A stretch of 10,307 nt of DNA, from the NCBI GenBank assembly GCA_003833135.1, contig QZLH01000105.1, positions 40,327 through 50,633 of the forward strand, written 5' to 3'. Of this stretch, positions 6,648 through 10,307 are shown piece after piece. This DNA is from Oehlia diaphana (taxonomy: Eukaryota; Glomeromycota; Glomeromycetes; Glomerales; Glomeraceae). Below the pieces are notes generated by a model. That model was not told where the DNA came from, ran no database searches, and saw nothing but the letters and a program-made list of their open reading frames with translations. How positions within the stretch are numbered: the stretch's first letter is position 1; each line of letters starts with the position of its first letter. Both the position numbers and the translations under genes were made by a program.

Positions 6648-7630
6648 ATGATAAGCGTCCTCCTCCTCTTCTTCTTCCTCACACTCGTCTTCGTCATCGT
6701 AATCAACATCGTAATCATTCTTCTTTGTCATCGTATAAATTTGCATCATCCACGAGAAACTTGCGTCTTCGAGAACGTCTCTTTATAGATTTTTGATATC
6801 AATGAAGAAATGATCCATATAAAAATTTCCTAATTTATTCATTTGAAATTGTATCATGTGATCTGTAATGCCGGCCAAAATTAATTAATATATTTAATCA
6901 TAGCGGCATTTAAAACGTAAATTTATTTATTCAAAATATTATTGAGAATTATTAAACAAATCAAGTAATTTCCATTTAGCTAATGGATGAGTATATAATT
7001 CATACATTGCGAAATTACCTGTATTTTATTAGTTAAAATTTTTCATTTCAAAATTAAATTATTGAATATGACCCTTACTCTCGCCATACTCTGTCACTTC
7101 CAAAAATCAAATTTGAAGTGTCCAACCCCTAATCCTTCGAAATACAATAATAAATAATATATTTATTAACATTATATTTCCTGGATGCAGCCCCAATCAT
7201 AAGCCAGGTAACAAACGAATAATAGGCAAAATAAAATATAAAAAATTAGAAACTGGGCAATTCTGCTCTATTAAATAGAAGGATACATTTAAACCATATC
7301 TTCAGGAGGAGTTAACTTATGCTTTCCAAAAATGTTTGTTAATCTAGAAGAAAAAAATGCAAGGAGTTATTCATAAATCAGAACTTTTTTAATTATACCC
7401 TTTATCCAGCCTTTAGAAATATCCAGTTAGGACGGAAGTAAGAAATCAGCTGCCTATAAAAGCAAATATGATGAATTTACTAGATTAGTTAATATTAAAA
7501 ATAGATAATATAATGGTTGATAAAATATCATATTAATTTTATTAAGTGCAATCGGATTAAACCTTCTGAAAAAACGTGCAATTGATTCAGAATATTCTTG
7601 AAAATTCCAAATGAAAAGGGGAGGTACCAT
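6648..7630. other. AT-rich spacer, no gene supported
   Basis: A 7-bp inverted pair, AATGCCG (6867-6873) and CGGCATT (6904-6910), frames an AT-rich 30-base loop. The rest has short frames only, including a 64-codon minus-strand frame (7454-7648) made of Leu, Ile, Phe and Asn as expected from AT-rich DNA. I see no RNA gene. Confidence 0.45.
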
Positions 7631-7631
7631 G

Positions 7632-7651
7632 TTATCACACCTTATCACACC
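7632..7651. repeat. 10-bp tandem duplication
   Basis: TTATCACACC is present twice in direct succession, at 7632-7641 and 7642-7651. It overlaps the end of the small minus-strand ORF at 7635-8009. Confidence 0.7.
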
Positions 7652-8009
7652 TTTCCATTTTATTTTTCAAGTTACTTATAGAGCAGAAGTCCGAATAGCT
7701 ATTGTATAATTTCTTGATACGAATAACTATTAGTTGCCTAGTTTCTGATTCATAAAAATCTATAGCTAAATGAAAAAGAATAAAAAGAAAATAAAAGAAA
7801 CCGTAAAAAAGTGATGGCCTTCCAAAGGCCAATACAAGCATAGAACCAAAAAGAAACACGGTAAGTCTGCTGCATGGTGAAAGGCCTGAGTTGTAAAGGA
7901 GCGAAAGAATGTGAATATAAGCCATTTTCTTTATATTGCCCAGCAAATAAAAAATAAAGGACTTGAGATTTTTTAATTTTTGCACAGATAGGTTATATAT
8001 ATATATCAT
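7635..8009 (-). CDS. Possible small membrane protein, 124 residues, unknown
   Basis: This frame encodes a peptide with two hydrophobic stretches, about residues 49-62 and 66-83, separated by a GRPS turn, followed by a charged C-terminal half. The methionine at residue 29 (codon 7923-7925) is an alternative start, because the first 28 residues look like AT-rich noise. Some non-hydrophobic residues in the middle (Gly, Pro, Ser, Arg, Cys) make it look more like a protein than most AT-rich frames. However, T-rich DNA readily yields Phe, Leu, Ile and Tyr by chance, and I see no promoter. It may be a real gene, a repeat-borne fragment or noise. Confidence 0.25.
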   Translation of the reverse strand: MIYIYNLSVQKLKNLKSFIFYLLGNIKKMAYIHILSLLYNSGLSPCSRLTVFLFGSMLVLAFGRPSLFYGFFYFLFILFHLAIDFYESETRQLIVIRIKKLYNSYSDFCSISNLKNKMERCDKV

Positions 8010-8057
8010 ATTATCCTGAAAGTTGGCGTTGACATTATAATTTTACAAAACGCGTCG

Positions 8058-8078
8058 ATTAATCAATTAATCAATTAA
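8058..8078. repeat. Short tandem repeat of ATTAATCA
   Basis: ATTAATCA occurs at 8058-8065 and 8066-8073 and is followed by a partial copy to 8078. It lies about 300 bases upstream of the start codon at 8375. Confidence 0.6.
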
Positions 8079-8123
8079 CTATCATCAGGCCGTCCGTTAG
8101 CTATACAAGCCGTAGCGATTGAT

Positions 8124-8230
8124 CCAATCAGATTATGATCCACGTGACGATCGACAATCAATTTTTACACAAATTTCCTTCCGGATAAAAATCGGATTTA
8201 TAAAAAAAAAAACTCTTTCTCCTTTTTTCC
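8124..8230 (+). promoter_or_regulatory. Putative promoter of the 8375 gene
   Basis: In order, the region shows a CCAAT box (8124-8128, within CCAATCAGAT), the palindromic E-box CACGTG (8141-8146), a TATA-like TATAAAA (8199-8205) and then a pyrimidine-rich stretch (about 8212-8239) typical of fungal transcription starts. Spacing to the ATG at 8375 would give a leader near 140-150 bases. The decamer CCAATCAGAT also occurs inside the MITE at 5187-5196. Each motif is visible; their use as a promoter is inference. Confidence 0.45.
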
Positions 8231-8276
8231 ATTTCGTTAGTTTTCCGCAGTAAAATTTTTGCGAGTTCGTACTTCT

Positions 8277-8339
8277 AACTTTCTAAGAAAGTTCAAAGAG
8301 AAAGAGGCCTTGGACGGGCACCTCGGGCATAAGACGAGG
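8277..8339 (+). promoter_or_regulatory. Two hairpins in the presumed 5' leader
   Basis: AACTTTC-TAA-GAAAGTT at 8277-8293 is a perfect 7-bp stem with a three-base loop. CCTCG (8321-8325) pairs with CGAGG (8335-8339) around a nine-base loop. Both lie within 100 bases upstream of the start codon and could influence translation; the region is also much richer in G and C than the upstream spacer. Confidence 0.4.
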
Positions 8340-8374
8340 CTTTTATTATTTTCAACAACCCATAACTTAGGGCT

Positions 8375-10307
8375 ATGGCTCCTCCTTCTACCAAACACAT
8401 AGTAATAGACTGGTCCACTCCTTCAACATCTTCTTTCGTTCGTCTAGGTGAACAACCATTATCACAAGAAGACCCTCACTCTAATATATATGATATTACA
8501 TATCCGGTTCCTACTACCACAAAAGATATTTTATCCCTCGATATTGATGATATTCTCGACTATCGAGAGTTTAACACAGATGATAACGACACCCTAGACT
8601 ATCAAGAGTCTGATATAGACTGGCAGGAAAATTATAAAGAATATTGTGAAGAATATATTCAACCCCCACCTTCACTTAACGAGGTTATAATTGAATCAAC
8701 TACATTGAATATTGAAGAAAAAACACTTGAACATGTTACTACTCCCGATGACAACATACCTTCCATGGTTACTTCCCCAGAAGATACTACACCTTCTATA
8801 GCCACGTGTATTGAAGAAGACACACCTTCTCTGGTCCCTCATATCGAAGATGATAACACTAGCGATATAACCGACAAAAATATACCTCATATAGGTATTC
8901 CTACCGCTAATAATCCCTCTTGGACAGAAAACAATTTTTCGTTCCTCATCTCCTTCGAAAAATTTCACGTGACTAAGTCACATAGAACAGGTTTCAACAA
9001 GATCTACGAATTTAGGCGTTCAAGAAGTTTCTTTTTTGAGTTTGTTGATCAACTTCCAAACACCAATGAAATCCATTTGAAAATTTACACAAATGACTAT
9101 CATATGCCATCCACCCCTATTAGGTATTATTCAACAAGTAGATTACCCAACTGCAGATTTCAAATATCCAAGTGCCTCACGCACTTTTTTTCCTCACAAA
9201 GAGTAATTCCCAAGCGGATTCAAGACAAATATTTTAATTTAATACGGAAAAAATTATTAGAACGTATATCCTTTATCAAATCACGTGGTCAGAACAAATC
9301 ACAACACAATCACATGACCAAGACCTTTTTCAATTTTTCGTATAAGAAATATAGATTCTATTTTGGGATTTACCAAGCCTGTTCGCACCCAGTTTACACC
9401 TTCAAAGGAAATAATTTTACCCCCTCCTGTCTGGTACCTAGTCCTATTATCATGACTAACGATCGCAAAGCATGTATTGATCATTTCAACAAGTTGACTT
9501 TCTATCATAACGACAATACGTCAGAGAAGTCTCTAAATACGACAGAACTTCAAGGAAGAACTCTTCATGCTACACGATTATTTACCGATTGGCGGGATCA
9601 CAGTATAAAAAAGTGTTTTTCTTCACGACAAGGCACGACGTTCCTTATCCAATATCAGGCTAATAGCTATGAGAACATCGTTCACAGAGGACAAACTTAC
9701 ATATACAAAAAACTGTTTAGTGATCTTAACCACAATTTTAGTACAAAACCAAGTACCAAACGTCAACAAAAGAAACGTTTTGATCGCAATTGTAGACGTG
9801 TATGTAATGACGCCGGTATTCATGCCGCCACCGCATCAAGAAAGGAACTCCTTTTGGCATCACGACGCAAATCATTTTTAATGACACGTTTTGATCATAT
9901 CCGCAAACCGCTCATGCACCTTAAATACCGTACAAAATTTGACTGTCCATTACAGGAAGATTATGATTTTCCAATACCGAATTTAACCTACTCATCACAG
10001 AGAGATCACAACTACCGAATTCCGACTGTACCACAACCAATCAGTTTTTTACCTATCGTGGAAGTATTTCAACCTTCAACTTCTACTTCCTCATTAGATT
10101 TATCTAAAGTCCCGGATGACCTAAAAGCGTATATACCTGATCATCCAATATATAAAAATGATCTCTACAATCAACTTACGGAAAAGCAAAAGGCACAACG
10201 CCAACCTTTAAAAGTGGGTAGTAAAGCTTGGAAAGATCACGTACGACAGCTCAAACACTTGAAGGATTACGAGCTTTTGACCGAGCAACTTGACATTGAA
10301 ACACGCG
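8375..10307 (+). CDS. Large gene of unknown function, open at the 3' end of the window
   Basis: An ATG at 8375 in good context (G at -3 and G at +4, in-frame TAA at 8363-8365) opens a frame with no stop to the last base: 644 full codons. In AT-rich DNA this is very strong evidence for a gene. Residues 1-189 are acidic and rich in Thr, Pro and Ser, low-complexity and probably disordered; residues 122-165 contain four 11-residue units of the type T-x-P-E-D-x-T-P-S-I-V. From about 190 the protein becomes basic and aromatic (KFHVTKSHRTGF, SFFFEFVDQ, then FFNFSYKKYRFYFGIYQ near 318-334). Cys and His recur: C336 and H338, C352, C367 and H370, C473 and C477, but do not form a clear zinc-finger pattern. 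A basic cluster, KRQQKKRFDR (462-471), could be a nuclear localisation signal. A Pro-rich, then charged helical segment follows to the window end. No catalytic motif of a transposase, kinase or nuclease is recognised. From memory, and uncertainly, it resembles a multicopy Glomeromycota-restricted family with a domain of unknown function (DUF8211). Confidence 0.87.
   Translation, partial: MAPPSTKHIVIDWSTPSTSSFVRLGEQPLSQEDPHSNIYDITYPVPTTTKDILSLDIDDILDYREFNTDDNDTLDYQESDIDWQENYKEYCEEYIQPPPSLNEVIIESTTLNIEEKTLEHVTTPDDNIPSMVTSPEDTTPSIATCIEEDTPSLVPHIEDDNTSDITDKNIPHIGIPTANNPSWTENNFSFLISFEKFHVTKSHRTGFNKIYEFRRSRSFFFEFVDQLPNTNEIHLKIYTNDYHMPSTPIRYYSTSRLPNCRFQISKCLTHFFSSQRVIPKRIQDKYFNLIRKKLLERISFIKSRGQNKSQHNHMTKTFFNFSYKKYRFYFGIYQACSHPVYTFKGNNFTPSCLVPSPIIMTNDRKACIDHFNKLTFYHNDNTSEKSLNTTELQGRTLHATRLFTDWRDHSIKKCFSSRQGTTFLIQYQANSYENIVHRGQTYIYKKLFSDLNHNFSTKPSTKRQQKKRFDRNCRRVCNDAGIHAATASRKELLLASRRKSFLMTRFDHIRKPLMHLKYRTKFDCPLQEDYDFPIPNLTYSSQRDHNYRIPTVPQPISFLPIVEVFQPSTSTSSLDLSKVPDDLKAYIPDHPIYKNDLYNQLTEKQKAQRQPLKVGSKAWKDHVRQLKHLKDYELLTEQLDIETR
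8738..8869 (+). repeat. 33-bp (11-residue) quasi-repeats in the acidic tail
   Basis: Four successive 11-residue units (122-132, 133-143, 144-154 and 155-165 of the protein) share the outline T-x-P-[ED]-[ED]-x-T-P-S-[MIL]-[VA]; the fourth is the most diverged. The DNA copies are degenerate, so the expansion is old. Confidence 0.6.

Noticed and set aside
6552..6749. 65-codon minus-strand frame with an Asp/Glu run
   Set aside because: The acidic run comes from a simple CTC/CTT tract and the rest overlaps the palindromic patch; no domain or promoter is seen.
8250..8286. Mini-intron in the leader (GTAAAA donor, CTAAC branch-like, CTAAG end)
   Set aside because: It would be under 40 bases, and the same bases form the perfect 7-bp hairpin, so the intron signals are not convincing.
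8696..9881. Minus-strand frames at 8696-8968, 9299-9508 and 9623-9823 and a plus-strand frame at 9669-9881
   Set aside because: All overlap the 644-codon gene in other frames and are its shadows.
1..10307. CRISPR array or bacterial operon structure
   Set aside because: The tandem arrays lack spacers of uniform unique sequence, and there are no ribosome binding sites or clustered co-directional genes.

Overview
The window looks like nuclear DNA of an arbuscular mycorrhizal fungus (Glomeromycotina, most like Rhizophagus). Evidence: very AT-rich, gene-poor DNA with many A/T runs; a Sel1-repeat gene of the type hugely expanded in these fungi; eukaryotic start contexts; and abundant short inverted and tandem repeats. 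This assignment is inference from composition and content, not from a database search.

Layout. 1-200: AT-rich spacer. 201-345: tandem array A, nine copies of a ~15-bp unit built on TTTTCGGTGAAATGA. 346-1396: mostly spacer, with a 46-codon ORF (519-659) and a GC-richer island (about 961-1125). 1397-3244 (-): complete single-exon gene for a 615-residue Sel1-repeat protein, 16 tandem 36-residue units, no kinase domain. 3245-3777: spacer. 3782-3892: array B, the same repeat in the opposite orientation. 4168-4961: foldback-like structure, in which arrays C and D (opposite orientations) end in a perfect 14-bp inverted repeat around a ~590-bp core. 4994-5307: a 314-bp Tourist-like MITE with 29-bp terminal inverted repeats (26/29 matching) and flanking TTA. 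5311-7630: AT-rich spacer with a 32-codon ORF on the minus strand whose start resembles the histone H3 tail, a 17-bp tandem duplication and a small palindromic patch. 7635-8009 (-): doubtful small membrane-protein ORF. 8120-8374: promoter and leader of the second major gene. 8375-10307 (+): an uninterrupted reading frame of 644 codons that leaves the window without a stop; it encodes an acidic N-terminal tail followed by a basic, aromatic-rich core of unknown function.

The two strong genes are convergent in neither sense nor operon-like: Sel1 runs left and the second gene runs right, about 5.1 kb apart, with repeats and small non-autonomous elements between. Nothing shows that they act together. 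The most notable items are the unterminated 644-codon gene, the MITE, the foldback-like pair of tandem arrays, and the recent multi-unit duplications inside the Sel1 gene.
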